A stretch of 10,516 bases of DNA, taken from Acidobacteriota bacterium (lineage in GTDB: Bacteria > Acidobacteriota > Blastocatellia > Pyrinomonadales > Pyrinomonadaceae). Shown here piece after piece: positions 1 through 8,265 of this stretch. The stretch is from positions 1-10,516 of the forward strand of contig QHXL01000096.1 of NCBI GenBank assembly GCA_003222935.1, written 5' to 3'. The notes under the pieces were generated by a model. The model was not told the DNA's origin and made no database searches. It was given only the letters and a program-made list of their open reading frames with translations. Made by a program: the position numbers and the translations under genes. Within the stretch, counting starts at the first letter, position 1, and every line of letters begins with the position of its first letter.

Positions 1-1152
1 ATCACGCCGGGGTTGATTAACGGTCATTCACACATTCCGATGGTTCTCTTCCGTGGGCTTGCGGACGATCTCGATCTACAGGAATGGCTGACGAAGTACA
101 TCTTTCCAGCAGAAGCAAAGAATGTGACCGAAGAGTTCGTTCGCGTCGGCACCCGACTCGGACTCGCCGAAATGATTCGCGGCGGCACGACGACGTACTG
201 CGACATGTACTACTTCGAAGATGCGATCGCGGATGAAACTGCGAAGGCCGGTGTCCGAGGTGTTTTAGGTGAGACTGTTATCGACTTTCCCGTGGCCGAC
301 AATAAGACCAACGCTGAAGCAATGGCTTACGTTGAAAAGTTTGTCGCGCGGTGGAAAGGCCACGATCTGATTGTTGCCGCAATTGCACCGCACGCGCCTT
401 ACACGGTTTCGGAAGAGCACCTGAGAGCCGTGCGTGCATTTTCTGATCGAACGGGGGCTCCCATCGTCACACACGTCTCGGAAACGAAACGTGAAGTGGA
501 CGACAGCCTGCGAGATAAGAAGGCGTCGCCTGTTGCTTATCTCGACCGGATTGGCTTTCTCAACGAACGTGTGATCATTGCTCACATGGTTTGGCCTGAA
601 GGAAACGACATAGAGATTTTGAGTCAACGTCGGGTCGGAGTCGTTCACAATCCACAGTCGAATATGAAGTTAGCTTCTGGAGTTGCTCCGGTTCCCAGGA
701 TGATAACCAGCGGAGTACTTATTGGTTTGGGCACTGACGGCGCAGCCTCGAACAATGATTTGAATATGTGGGAGGAGATGGACACAGTCGCGAAACTACA
801 CAAAGTGTTCAGTGGCGACCCAAAGGTAATCTCCGCTCAACAGGCATTTGAGCTCGCGACTATTCGCGGCGCCCAGGCCTTGCACCTCGAGGACCAGGTT
901 GGGTCACTCGAGAAAGGGAAGCGCGCGGACCTCCTCATGATCGAACGCGATGCGCTTAATCAAATTCCCCTTTACAACATTTATTCTGATTTGGTTTACG
1001 CGACTAAGGCTTCCGACGTGGAAAGTGTGATGATCAATGGCAGAATGGTCATGCAGAACCGGAAGTTGTTGACACTTAATGAAACAGTGATCAAGCGCGA
1101 TGCAAGGGTATTTCGGGAGAAGATTATTACGAGTCTGAACTCGCCAAAGTAG
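1..1152 (+). CDS. mtaD: Amidohydrolase, 5'-methylthioadenosine/S-adenosylhomocysteine deaminase-like (5' partial)
   Basis: The reading frame is open from base 1 (Ile-Thr-Pro-Gly-Leu-Ile-Asn-Gly-His-Ser-His), so the true start lies upstream and some tens of residues are missing, probably the first part of the beta-sandwich. The TTG at 13 is an internal codon, not a start. Signatures of the metal-dependent TRZ/ATZ/MtaD amidohydrolase branch are visible: the metal-binding HxH as NGHSH (codons at 25-33), THVSE with a His at 472-474, AHM with a His at 583-585, and GTDGAAS with the Asp at 736-738. The C-terminal 'GSLEKGKRADLLMI' segment is the usual return strand to the beta-sandwich. Family members deaminate methylthioadenosine, S-adenosylhomocysteine or related aminopurines in the cytosol. 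Specificity within the family (MTA/SAH, adenosine, guanine, triazine-like substrates) cannot be fixed by eye. It ends at TAG 1150-1152. Confidence 0.85.
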   Translation: MTPGLINGHSHIPMVLFRGLADDLDLQEWLTKYIFPAEAKNVTEEFVRVGTRLGLAEMIRGGTTTYCDMYYFEDAIADETAKAGVRGVLGETVIDFPVADNKTNAEAMAYVEKFVARWKGHDLIVAAIAPHAPYTVSEEHLRAVRAFSDRTGAPIVTHVSETKREVDDSLRDKKASPVAYLDRIGFLNERVIIAHMVWPEGNDIEILSQRRVGVVHNPQSNMKLASGVAPVPRMITSGVLIGLGTDGAASNNDLNMWEEMDTVAKLHKVFSGDPKVISAQQAFELATIRGAQALHLEDQVGSLEKGKRADLLMIERDALNQIPLYNIYSDLVYATKASDVESVMINGRMVMQNRKLLTLNETVIKRDARVFREKIITSLNSPK

Positions 1153-1187
1153 CTACCCCGCCAAATACAGTCAAAATGCAACATTAG

Positions 1188-1216
1188 GCCGCTTGCCTCA
1201 TCAGTCTTGAGCGGCC
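1188..1216 (+). other. Hairpin downstream of the deaminase gene
   Basis: GGCCGCT (1188-1194) is the exact reverse complement of AGCGGCC (1210-1216), with a 15-nt loop. No T-run follows, so it is not a textbook intrinsic terminator. It could protect the 3' end of the upstream mRNA. It overlaps the candidate promoter at 1193-1221. Confidence 0.45.
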
Positions 1217-1221
1217 ATAAT
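1193..1221 (+). promoter_or_regulatory. Candidate sigma70-type promoter for the TonB-domain gene
   Basis: TTGCCT (1193-1198) and CATAAT (1216-1221) are separated by 17 bp and match the -35/-10 consensus at 4/6 and 5/6 positions. Transcription would begin near 1228, leaving a leader of about 65 nt that contains the hairpin at 1249-1270 and the GGAG ribosome-binding site. It is a pattern match only. Confidence 0.35.
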
Positions 1222-1248
1222 GAATATGTCGATTTCGTTCCAATGATT

Positions 1249-1280
1249 AAGCGAGCTTGTATGCTCGCTTTTGTGTTTTA
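1249..1280 (+). terminator. Terminator-like hairpin with T-rich tail just before an RBS
   Basis: AAGCGAGC (1249-1256) pairs perfectly with GCTCGCTT (1263-1270) around the loop TTGTAT, and TTGTGTTTTA follows. This is the shape of an intrinsic terminator, though the U-tract is interrupted by two Gs. It may end the deaminase transcript. Its tail touches the GGAG at 1281 of the next gene, so it could instead act as an attenuator or as leader structure. Confidence 0.5.
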
Positions 1281-1293
1281 GGAGTTCAGTGAT

Positions 1294-2523
1294 TTGACGC
1301 TTTTTTCTTTCCGGCTAGACACCAGTGTAATTCTCCCGACAGTTTTAATTCTAACCGCCGCAATGGGTGCGGTCGCCCAGTCGTCTCCGACGCCCGTTAC
1401 CAGCACACCTGCACCCTCTGCGACACAATCCACAGCAGTTAAAACAGACAGTCCAGTAGTTACGGCTTCCTCGTCTTCAACGCCTGATTCAGCCGCTCCT
1501 GTCGAGGACTCGACTCAGGTGAACCCAGTCCTGCGCCGAATCGAACGGGCTAGAGCCCTGGCGGCGGCCCATCAGCTGCAAACAGCTGCTACAGATCTCG
1601 AAAACATTCGGGTGTCAGCTAACGACGTGGCGCTGCGAAATGTGACCACCTTGATGCTCATCGGGGTTTATCTCGAAGAGGGAAACTACGCGCGAGCACA
1701 GACGCTTCTGGAGGAGAGTTTCGCCGCTCGTAAAACGCAGAACGACGAATCGATCCGCACCTACTTTGCGATGGTCGGTCAGACCATAAACGGAATCCGC
1801 ACACACCTTTCAAGATACCGAACTTTTGGAATCAACCCGAGTGATGGGAATTTGCCAGTTGAGGCGAATACCGACCTCGATCGAGTCCGGGTGCTGTTAG
1901 AGCGTGTCGTTGCCCAGGCAAAGGAGATTAGTGGCGACTCAGGACGTTCTTACGAAGCATTGGCGCTACAGGAAGACGTGTTGGGACTTCGACTTTCACT
2001 TGCTCGTGAAGGCGCCGATCGCGAAAAGTGGCAGGGCGAATATGTAGCAGTTCGAGAGAAGCTGGCGTCTTCTCAAGTTCAAGTTGCGTCAATTGGCAGA
2101 CCGGCGGTGCTCGATGCGATGACCGCGCGAATCCCAAATCCTTTTTCCCCGAAACCGGCAGAACAAACCCAAAATACAACGAATACCGGTTCCCAACCTG
2201 TCACTTCAACCGCTTCGAATGCTGCCTCTACTGAAGGCCCCGAACCAAAACTGATAAGCTCAGGCTCCCTTAACGGCAAGGAAACCAAACGAGTCACACC
2301 CAGCTATCCTGCGGTAGCAAAGACAACCGGCGTGGCTGGAACTGTCAGGGTTTTTGCGATTGTTGATGAGAACGGCAAAGTTTGGGTTACTAACTCTGAA
2401 GGCCCCACACTCCTCAGAAGGGCAGCAGAAGACGCTGCCAAGGGCTGGATCTTCCCACCGACAATGGTTAGCGGCAAACCCGTTCGCGTCGCCGGCTACC
2501 TCGACTTCGACTTCAAACTGTAA
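1294..2523 (+). CDS. Secreted Ser/Thr/Pro-rich protein with C-terminal TonB domain
   Basis: The start is TTG, chosen because GGAG at 1281-1284 lies 9 nt upstream and because the resulting N-terminus is a signal peptide: a hydrophobic stretch at about residues 11-26, then AVA-Q (likely cleavage near residue 28). Residues 30-75 are low-complexity Ser/Thr/Pro/Ala. Residues about 80-150 are helical and TPR-like (ALAAAHQLQTAATDLE, then YLEEGNYARAQTLLEES). About 195-265 is another helical stretch. A second Thr/Asn/Ser-rich linker covers about 288-320. Residues 331-409 form a TonB C-terminal domain (VTPSYPAVAKTTGVAGTVRV, ending AGYLDFDFKL). There is no N-terminal membrane anchor typical of true TonB, so it is more likely a periplasmic or envelope protein using the TonB fold for interaction than an energy transducer. 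The partner is unknown. It appears to be a single-gene unit, separated from the SUF operon by an inverted-repeat element. Confidence 0.8.
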   Translation: MTLFSFRLDTSVILPTVLILTAAMGAVAQSSPTPVTSTPAPSATQSTAVKTDSPVVTASSSSTPDSAAPVEDSTQVNPVLRRIERARALAAAHQLQTAATDLENIRVSANDVALRNVTTLMLIGVYLEEGNYARAQTLLEESFAARKTQNDESIRTYFAMVGQTINGIRTHLSRYRTFGINPSDGNLPVEANTDLDRVRVLLERVVAQAKEISGDSGRSYEALALQEDVLGLRLSLAREGADREKWQGEYVAVREKLASSQVQVASIGRPAVLDAMTARIPNPFSPKPAEQTQNTTNTGSQPVTSTASNAASTEGPEPKLISSGSLNGKETKRVTPSYPAVAKTTGVAGTVRVFAIVDENGKVWVTNSEGPTLLRRAAEDAAKGWIFPPTMVSGKPVRVAGYLDFDFKL

Positions 2524-2527
2524 ATCC

Positions 2528-2616
2528 CAATGTCCGATAAACTTTAGTTTGTCGTGACTCTTATTGCGAGATTGCACTAATCCAGATCACGACAAACTGA
2601 AGTTTATCGGACATTG
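2528..2616. repeat. Inverted-repeat (REP/MITE-like) element, copy 1
   Basis: Two 30-bp arms (2528-2557 and 2587-2616) pair at 29 of 30 positions around a 29-nt centre. The left arm includes TGTCCGATAAACTTTAG followed by TTTGTCGTGA. Each arm holds a smaller dyad (AAACT-TT-AGTTT at 2539-2550; AAACT-GA-AGTTT at 2594-2605). The single arm mismatch (T opposite G at 2545/2599) falls in the centre of that dyad. The same family recurs at 8722-8810, with a shared CTCT after the left arm and GCACTAA near the right arm. The element follows the TonB-gene stop by 5 nt and ends 6 bp before the candidate SUF operator. No T-run follows, so it is not a classic terminator. REP-like or a non-autonomous miniature element are the best readings. 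Confidence 0.85.
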
Positions 2617-2621
2617 TCTGC

Positions 2622-2645
2622 AATCTTGACTTAAAAGTAAGGTAT
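2622..2645. promoter_or_regulatory. Candidate Rrf2/IscR-type operator
   Basis: AATCTTGACT (2622-2631) and AGTAAGGTAT (2636-2645) form an imperfect dyad, 6 of 10 positions symmetric, with spacer TAAA. The pattern TTGACT, A-rich centre, AGT-AGGTAT is close to the known type 1 site of E. coli IscR, with a centre one base shorter. It overlaps the -35 element of the operon promoter, so binding would block transcription. Assignment to the adjacent Rrf2 protein is inference. Confidence 0.5.
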
Positions 2646-2655
2646 GACTTAAGAT
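2626..2655 (+). promoter_or_regulatory. Promoter of the rrf2-suf operon
   Basis: TTGACT (2626-2631, 5/6 to consensus) and TAAGAT (2650-2655, 4/6) are 18 bp apart. Transcription would start near 2662, about 33 nt before the rrf2 ATG. The heptamer GACTTAA occurs twice in direct orientation, 18 bp apart (2628-2634 and 2646-2652), which may be part of a regulator-binding site. Confidence 0.55.
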
Positions 2656-2694
2656 GCGGCCAGTGAATAATTTAGAGATCGTTAAGCGACCGGT

Positions 2695-3180
2695 ATGAAG
2701 CTTTCAGCACAAGAAGAATACGGCTTGAGATGTTTGCTCCAGCTTGCCCGCGCACAGACAACGGGCGAGTCGCTAACTCTGTCTCAAATCGCTGGGCAAG
2801 AGGGAATTTCGAGTGCGAATGCCGGCAAGTTGATGTGGATTCTCAGTAAAGCTGGTTTAGTTCAGTCAACCCGAGGCACCAAGGGCGGCTACACATTGGC
2901 ACGTCTGTCCTCGGAAATTCACTTGAACCAGGTTATCCGGGTACTCGAAGGCGAGCCAGCCGAGTCGCACTGCAAGAGTTACGCAGGAGTCCTGGACGCC
3001 TGCATTCACACGGGTGACTGTGGTATCCGACCCGTGATAGTTGAGTTACACCAGATTGTCGACAACGCCCTTGCAGAGATCACGCTGTCACAACTCCTGG
3101 GAACCGAAGCGAATGTCGACGCGGCGCTTCATCAAATTCACGGGGTCAAGCGATCAGATACCCCCTCGATGGGTGCGTAA
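2695..3180 (+). CDS. Rrf2-family transcriptional regulator of the SUF operon (IscR-like)
   Basis: 161 aa, a usual Rrf2 length. The N-terminus MKLSAQEEYGLRCLLQLA is the typical Rrf2 winged helix-turn-helix opening. Residues 28-70 hold the recognition helix (ISSANAGKLMWILSKAGLV) and the wing (STRGTKGGYTLAR). Three cysteines follow, Cys93, Cys103 and Cys109 (SHCKSYAGV, DACIHTGDCGIR), in the region where IscR and NsrR bind Fe-S clusters. The spacing is C-X9-C-X5-C rather than IscR's C-X5-C-X5-C. It is the first gene of the operon, directly behind a promoter with an IscR-like dyad, so it probably senses Fe-S status and represses or tunes its own operon. The ATG is kept because it gives the canonical N-terminus, although no good Shine-Dalgarno precedes it. 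The gene name is left blank because sufR and iscR denote different proteins in different phyla. Confidence 0.88.
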   Translation: MKLSAQEEYGLRCLLQLARAQTTGESLTLSQIAGQEGISSANAGKLMWILSKAGLVQSTRGTKGGYTLARLSSEIHLNQVIRVLEGEPAESHCKSYAGVLDACIHTGDCGIRPVIVELHQIVDNALAEITLSQLLGTEANVDAALHQIHGVKRSDTPSMGA

Positions 3181-3190
3181 AAGTTTCAAT

Positions 3191-3196
3191 GGAAGG
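3191..3196 (+). promoter_or_regulatory. Distant purine-rich ribosome-binding candidate for sufB
   Basis: GGAAGG is the only Shine-Dalgarno-like run in front of sufB, but it ends 18 nt before the ATG, farther than normal. Translation of sufB may rely on coupling with rrf2, whose stop is 34 nt upstream, or on an unstructured leader. Confidence 0.3.
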
Positions 3197-3214
3197 TCGA
3201 GTCATAATTAGATC

Positions 3215-4651
<1,437 letters not shown>

Positions 4652-4653
4652 TT

Positions 4654-4660
4654 GGAGAAG
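4654..4660 (+). promoter_or_regulatory. Ribosome-binding site of sufC
   Basis: GGAGAAG lies 8 nt before the ATG at 4669. It is the clearest Shine-Dalgarno in the operon and supports the start of sufC. Confidence 0.65.
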
Positions 4661-4668
4661 ATTTCATA

Positions 4669-5448
4669 ATGTTAGAGATTCGGAATTTACATGCAGCGAT
4701 CGATGGGAATGAAATTCTTAAAGGCCTCGATCTCACGATTAAAAAAGGCGAAGTTCACGCGATCATGGGGCCGAACGGCTCCGGAAAATCTACGCTCGCA
4801 AAGGTTCTTGCCGGACACCCGGATTATGAAGTGACCGCAGGCGAAGTGTTGTACGAGGGGCGGAATTTACTTGATATGGCGCCGGATGAACGCGCGCGCG
4901 AAGGTGTGTTCATGGCTTTTCAGTACCCAATTGAAATTCCGGGTGTATCCAATGCGCAGTTTTTGCGACTGGCCTACAACGAAAAGCAGAAACATTTCGG
5001 TCGTGACGAACTGGATCCACTCGAGTTTAAAGACTTGCTGAAAGAGCGCGCCAAGGTTGTCGAGATGGATGCCAGCTTTATGACGCGTTCGGTTAACGAA
5101 GGTTTTTCCGGGGGCGAAAAGAAGCGGAACGAAATACTTCAGATGGCAGTGCTCGAGCCTAAGCTCGCCGTGTTGGACGAAACAGACTCAGGTTTAGACA
5201 TCGACGCGTTACGCGTTGTTGCGGGTGGTGTAAATCAATTGCAAGGTCCGGAAAACGCCATCATCGTGGTAACCCACTATCAACGTTTGCTGAACTACAT
5301 CGTTCCAGACTTTGTTCATGTCTTAGCCAACGGACGCATTGTTCGCGAAGGCGGAAAAGAGTTGGCCCTCGAACTCGAGGAGAAGGGCTACGATTGGATC
5401 GTTAAGGCTGATCTTCAAGGAAGTGGAGCGGCTGCTCCGGCAAATTAG
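4669..5448 (+). CDS. sufC: Fe-S cluster assembly ATPase SufC
   Basis: 259 aa ABC-type ATPase without membrane segments, the energy-coupling subunit of SufBC2D. In order: Walker [10 protein letters not shown] (residues 34-42), Q-loop Gln85 in MAFQYP, the SufC form of the ABC signature FSGGEKKR (146-153), Walker B LAVLDE (166-171) followed by TDSGLD, and the switch His203 in [17 protein letters not shown] and [13 protein letters not shown] are typical of SufC. The C-terminus carries a short Gly/Ala tail (GSGAAAPAN). sufD starts 2 nt after the stop, so the two genes are probably translationally coupled. Confidence 0.97.
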   Translation: MLEIRNLHAAIDGNEILKGLDLTIKKGEVHAIMGPNGSGKSTLAKVLAGHPDYEVTAGEVLYEGRNLLDMAPDERAREGVFMAFQYPIEIPGVSNAQFLRLAYNEKQKHFGRDELDPLEFKDLLKERAKVVEMDASFMTRSVNEGFSGGEKKRNEILQMAVLEPKLAVLDETDSGLDIDALRVVAGGVNQLQGPENAIIVVTHYQRLLNYIVPDFVHVLANGRIVREGGKELALELEEKGYDWIVKADLQGSGAAAPAN

Positions 5449-5450
5449 AA

Positions 5451-6782
5451 ATGGTTACTGAACTAGCTAAGCCACAAAACAATTACCAATCCGCTTTCCA
5501 GTCAATGCGAAAGGCTAAGCCCTCGGTTGCATGGGTCGAACTCGTGCGCGAAAGCGCGATGGATCGTTTCGAAGTACTGGGTTATCCGACGGTAAAGGAT
5601 GAAGAGTGGAAATATACCAACCTTGCTTCGGCAGCTAAGGAGAATTTTCTACCGTTAGCTGTCCGGGCGGACTTAACTGTTGAAGACGCCAACCGTTTTT
5701 CTTATCCCGAAACAGCTGCCAGTCACGTTGTTCTGGTCAATGGTGAATTTCGCCCTGAGTTATCGCAGACGAACGACCTGGGCGACGTTGTTGTCCTCGA
5801 TCTTTTCAATGCGACAACCGATGCTCGCTACAGCAAAATCGTACGCGATGATCTCGCACGCAGCGCCACCTATCACGACCAGGGACTTACCGCTCTCAAC
5901 ACTGCGTTTCTGCAGTCTGGACTGTTTGTCTTGATCCCGAAAAACGTGGCGCTTAAAACACCGCTTCAAATCACGTACATCACGGATACCGGTGCGTCTA
6001 GCCAGATGACGTTACCTCGTGTTTTGGTGGTGGCCGAGGAGAACAGTTCGGCGAAGTTGATTGAAAGTTTTGTAGCACGTGGTGAGCAAAGCTACTTCAC
6101 CAATTCGGTGGTCGAAGTGGTGCTGAAGGATGGTGCTCGATTGCAGCATGTTCGGCTGCAACGAGAAGGTCGGAACGCCATCCACGTGGGAACGACGTCT
6201 GCGGAATTGGGGAAGGGAAGTAGCTACAACTCAACCGCGATCAACCTCGGCGCTAAGCTGGCCCGGCATGATGTGTCGGTGGTGATGGACCATGAAGGCT
6301 CCGAGTGTTGGGTTGATGGACTATACGTCGTTGGACCCGATCAACATTCAGACACACATTCCCTGATCGATCACAAGGTTCCGTATTGCAACAGTCATCA
6401 ACTTTACAAAGGCATCCTGGATGGCAATGGACGCGCAGTTTTCAACGGCAAAGTGTTTGTTCGTGAGGGCGCTCAGAAGACGGACGCGTTGCAGACTAAT
6501 AAAAACTTGCTGTTGTCGCCGCAGGCTCGTGTAGATACAAAGCCGCAGTTGGAGATTTACGCGGACGATGTGAAATGTGCTCATGGAGCGGTCGGCCAAC
6601 TTGATCAAGATGAATTGTTCTACCTGCAAGCACGCGGGATCAATCCTGACCTGGGCAAGAGTCTCTTGACCTATGGGTTTGCAGAAGAAGTGATCGGCAA
6701 AATTGAGATTGAGTCGATCAGGAAAGAACTTGACGAAGCGGTAATGAACCAGCTACACGCGAGGCTGGAGGTGCAGGGCTAA
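5451..6782 (+). CDS. sufD: Fe-S cluster assembly protein SufD
   Basis: 443 aa paralogue of SufB that pairs with it in the SufBC2D scaffold and helps iron entry. The N-terminal domain has GYPTVKDEEWKYTNLA (residues 44-59), a SufD hallmark. The central beta-helix runs about 150-380, and the C-terminal part has KCAHGAVGQLDQDELFYLQ with Cys376 and His378, the counterparts of the E. coli Cys358/His360 pair at the SufB-SufD interface. The C-terminal helices are LTYGFAEEVIGKI onward. The ATG lies 2 nt after the sufC TAG. The nearest GGAG (5425-5428) is inside sufC and too far away, so reinitiation after sufC is likely. A 106-nt gap, unusually long for this operon, separates it from sufS. Confidence 0.96.
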   Translation: MVTELAKPQNNYQSAFQSMRKAKPSVAWVELVRESAMDRFEVLGYPTVKDEEWKYTNLASAAKENFLPLAVRADLTVEDANRFSYPETAASHVVLVNGEFRPELSQTNDLGDVVVLDLFNATTDARYSKIVRDDLARSATYHDQGLTALNTAFLQSGLFVLIPKNVALKTPLQITYITDTGASSQMTLPRVLVVAEENSSAKLIESFVARGEQSYFTNSVVEVVLKDGARLQHVRLQREGRNAIHVGTTSAELGKGSSYNSTAINLGAKLARHDVSVVMDHEGSECWVDGLYVVGPDQHSDTHSLIDHKVPYCNSHQLYKGILDGNGRAVFNGKVFVREGAQKTDALQTNKNLLLSPQARVDTKPQLEIYADDVKCAHGAVGQLDQDELFYLQARGINPDLGKSLLTYGFAEEVIGKIEIESIRKELDEAVMNQLHARLEVQG

Positions 6783-6796
6783 ACTTTCGACAGGGG

Positions 6797-6836
6797 ACAG
6801 TTATGAGTCTAGTAGATCACTACTGATTATGACTGT
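6797..6836 (+). other. Imperfect hairpin in the sufD-sufS gap
   Basis: ACAGTTATGA (6797-6806) pairs with TTATGACTGT (6827-6836) in ten pairs, two of them G-U as RNA. Inside, AGTAG (6811-6815) pairs with CTACT (6820-6824) around the loop ATCA, with a small internal loop between the two helices. No T-run follows directly. It may shape mRNA processing or the relative expression of sufS. The function is inferred, the pairing is seen. Confidence 0.45.
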
Positions 6837-6885
6837 TGCAATTATCTCCCTCGGGTTTTTCCCTCTGAATCTAAAGGCGCAATAA
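6829..6885 (+). CDS. Possible 18-residue leader peptide before sufS
   Basis: ATG to TAA encodes MTVAIISLGFFPLNLKAQ, a hydrophobic peptide ending 3 nt before the TTG proposed for sufS. It has no convincing Shine-Dalgarno and its start lies inside the hairpin at 6797-6836. An 8-codon ORF (6803-6826) with an AGGGG-type site at 6792-6796 precedes it. It could serve translational coupling, be a decayed gene start, or be chance. Confidence is low. Confidence 0.15.
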   Translation: MTVAIISLGFFPLNLKAQ

Positions 6886-6888
6886 TTA

Positions 6889-8175
6889 TTGGTTGCAATC
6901 GTGAGTGAAAGAATAGTTACAGCAGTAGACACAGTCGTATCCCCTCCGGTTGAAGGCCCCTGGAATGTCGAGCGCATTCGGGCGGACTTTCCTGTGCTTC
7001 ATCAAAAGGTGAATGGCAAGCCGCTGGTTTATCTCGATAACGGTGCGTCATCTCAAGTGCCGCAGGTTGTAATCGATCGCGGCAGCGTTTACATCGAACA
7101 GGAACACTCAAACATTCATCGTGGCGTTCACTATTTGAGTCAACGCGCGACGACGGCCTACGAAGGTGCCCGTGAGAAGGTAAAGAGATTTATCAACGCG
7201 CGTGAGTCACGCGAGTGCATCTTTGTGCGCGGCGCGACCGAGGGAATTAACCTCGTAATGCACGGCTACGGTCGGAAGTTTATTGACGCAGGTGACGAGA
7301 TCATCATCTCGGCCATGGAACATCACGCCAACATTGTTCCGTGGCAAATGCTGTGTGAAGAAAAAGGTGCGCGACTGCGTGTCATTCCAATGAATGATGC
7401 GGGCGAGCTGTTGATTGATGAGTACGAGGGACTGCTAAACGAACGCACGAAGTTGGTGGGCGTCACGCATGTCTCCAATGCGCTGGGCACAATCAATCCC
7501 ATTAAGGAAATGATCGCTCAAGCGCACAAGTACGGAGTTCCGGTACTTATCGATGGAGCCCAGAGTGCGCCGCACATGCCGGTGGACGTTCAGGATCTTG
7601 ATTGTGACTTCTATGTTTTTTCCGGTCACAAGATGTACGCGCCGACAGGAAGCGGAATCATTTATGGCAAAGCCGAGTTGCTGGAGCGGATGAATCCTTT
7701 TCAGGGTGGCGGGGATATGATCAGGACCGTCACATTTGAGAAAACTACCTACGCGGATCTGCCAAATAAACTAGAAGCGGGGACGCCCGCCATTGCATCA
7801 CAAATCGGGCTGGGGGCGGCGATTGATTATCTGAACAGTATTGGTCGCCAGGAGGCTGCTGCTTACGAAGCGGAGTTGTTGCGATACGCAACAGAACGTG
7901 TGTCGGCTATCGAAGGTGTGAGAATAATCGGAACGGCCAAGCACAAAGCCAGCGTGTTGTCGTTTGTGATCGACGACATTCACCCGCACGACATCGGCAC
8001 GATTCTGGATCAGGAAGGCATTGCCGTTCGTGCTGGTCATCATTGCGCGCAACCGGTGATGCAGCGGTTCAATGTCCCGGCCACAGCGCGAGCATCGTTT
8101 GCTTTCTACAATACAAAGGAAGAGATTGATGTGCTGGCGCAGACGATTGAGAAGGTTATAGAGATCTTTAGTTGA
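6889..8175 (+). CDS. sufS: Cysteine desulfurase SufS (group II)
   Basis: A PLP-dependent enzyme that takes sulfur from L-cysteine, releasing alanine and forming an enzyme persulfide. The fold-type I core starts at [13 protein letters not shown] (residues 25-37). Key residues are H145-H146 (AMEHHAN), Asp222/Gln225 (IDGAQSA), the PLP lysine Lys248 ([10 protein letters not shown]) and the catalytic Cys386 in [14 protein letters not shown] lies just upstream: His367 is 19 residues before the Cys, the same distance as His342 to Cys361 in B. subtilis SufS, which takes part in zinc-ligand exchange with SufU. This fits the sufU neighbour. The start is uncertain: TTG 6889 has AAGG at 6874-6877 upstream, but GTG 6901 would also give a complete enzyme, since the first ~24 residues are not conserved. 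Confidence 0.95.
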   Translation: MVAIVSERIVTAVDTVVSPPVEGPWNVERIRADFPVLHQKVNGKPLVYLDNGASSQVPQVVIDRGSVYIEQEHSNIHRGVHYLSQRATTAYEGAREKVKRFINARESRECIFVRGATEGINLVMHGYGRKFIDAGDEIIISAMEHHANIVPWQMLCEEKGARLRVIPMNDAGELLIDEYEGLLNERTKLVGVTHVSNALGTINPIKEMIAQAHKYGVPVLIDGAQSAPHMPVDVQDLDCDFYVFSGHKMYAPTGSGIIYGKAELLERMNPFQGGGDMIRTVTFEKTTYADLPNKLEAGTPAIASQIGLGAAIDYLNSIGRQEAAAYEAELLRYATERVSAIEGVRIIGTAKHKASVLSFVIDDIHPHDIGTILDQEGIAVRAGHHCAQPVMQRFNVPATARASFAFYNTKEEIDVLAQTIEKVIEIFS

Positions 8176-8187
8176 TTGCAGAATGAA

Positions 8188-8247
8188 GATTTCAGATTGC
8201 AGATTGCAGATTGTCCTGTCGTATTGACCAATCTGAAATCTGAAATC
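8188..8247. repeat. Heptamer tandem repeat forming a hairpin between sufS and sufU
   Basis: CAGATTG occurs three times in tandem (8193-8213), preceded by GATTT, and the opposite-strand form, with units CAATCTG, AAATCTG and AAATC, follows at 8229-8247. The right arm pairs with 8188-8206 at 18 of 19 positions or, shifted by 7-14 nt, with other registers such as 8195-8213 (17 of 19). This is a slipped hairpin filling nearly the whole 90-nt gap. It resembles the short tandem heptamer repeats seen between genes in several bacterial groups. The sequence left before the sufU ATG contains no clear Shine-Dalgarno. Confidence 0.75.
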
Positions 8248-8265
8248 GTAAATTTTAGATAATCT

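Noticed and set aside
2528..2616. Reading the inverted repeats as ordinary intrinsic terminators
   Set aside because: The hairpins are long, but neither copy is followed by a T-run in either direction, and two homologous copies with a conserved centre point to a repeat family. A minor role in ending transcription is still possible.
5680..5934. 84-codon frame inside sufD as a possible frameshift
   Set aside because: SufD is continuous and full length across this region, so no frameshift is needed.
6853..6863. GGG-TTTTT-CCC as a hairpin terminator before sufS
   Set aside because: A 3-bp stem is too weak, and the T-run is in the loop rather than after the stem.
8188..8247. CRISPR-like repeats
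   Set aside because: The units are 7 bp, directly abutting, and without spacers, so this is a short tandem repeat, not an array.
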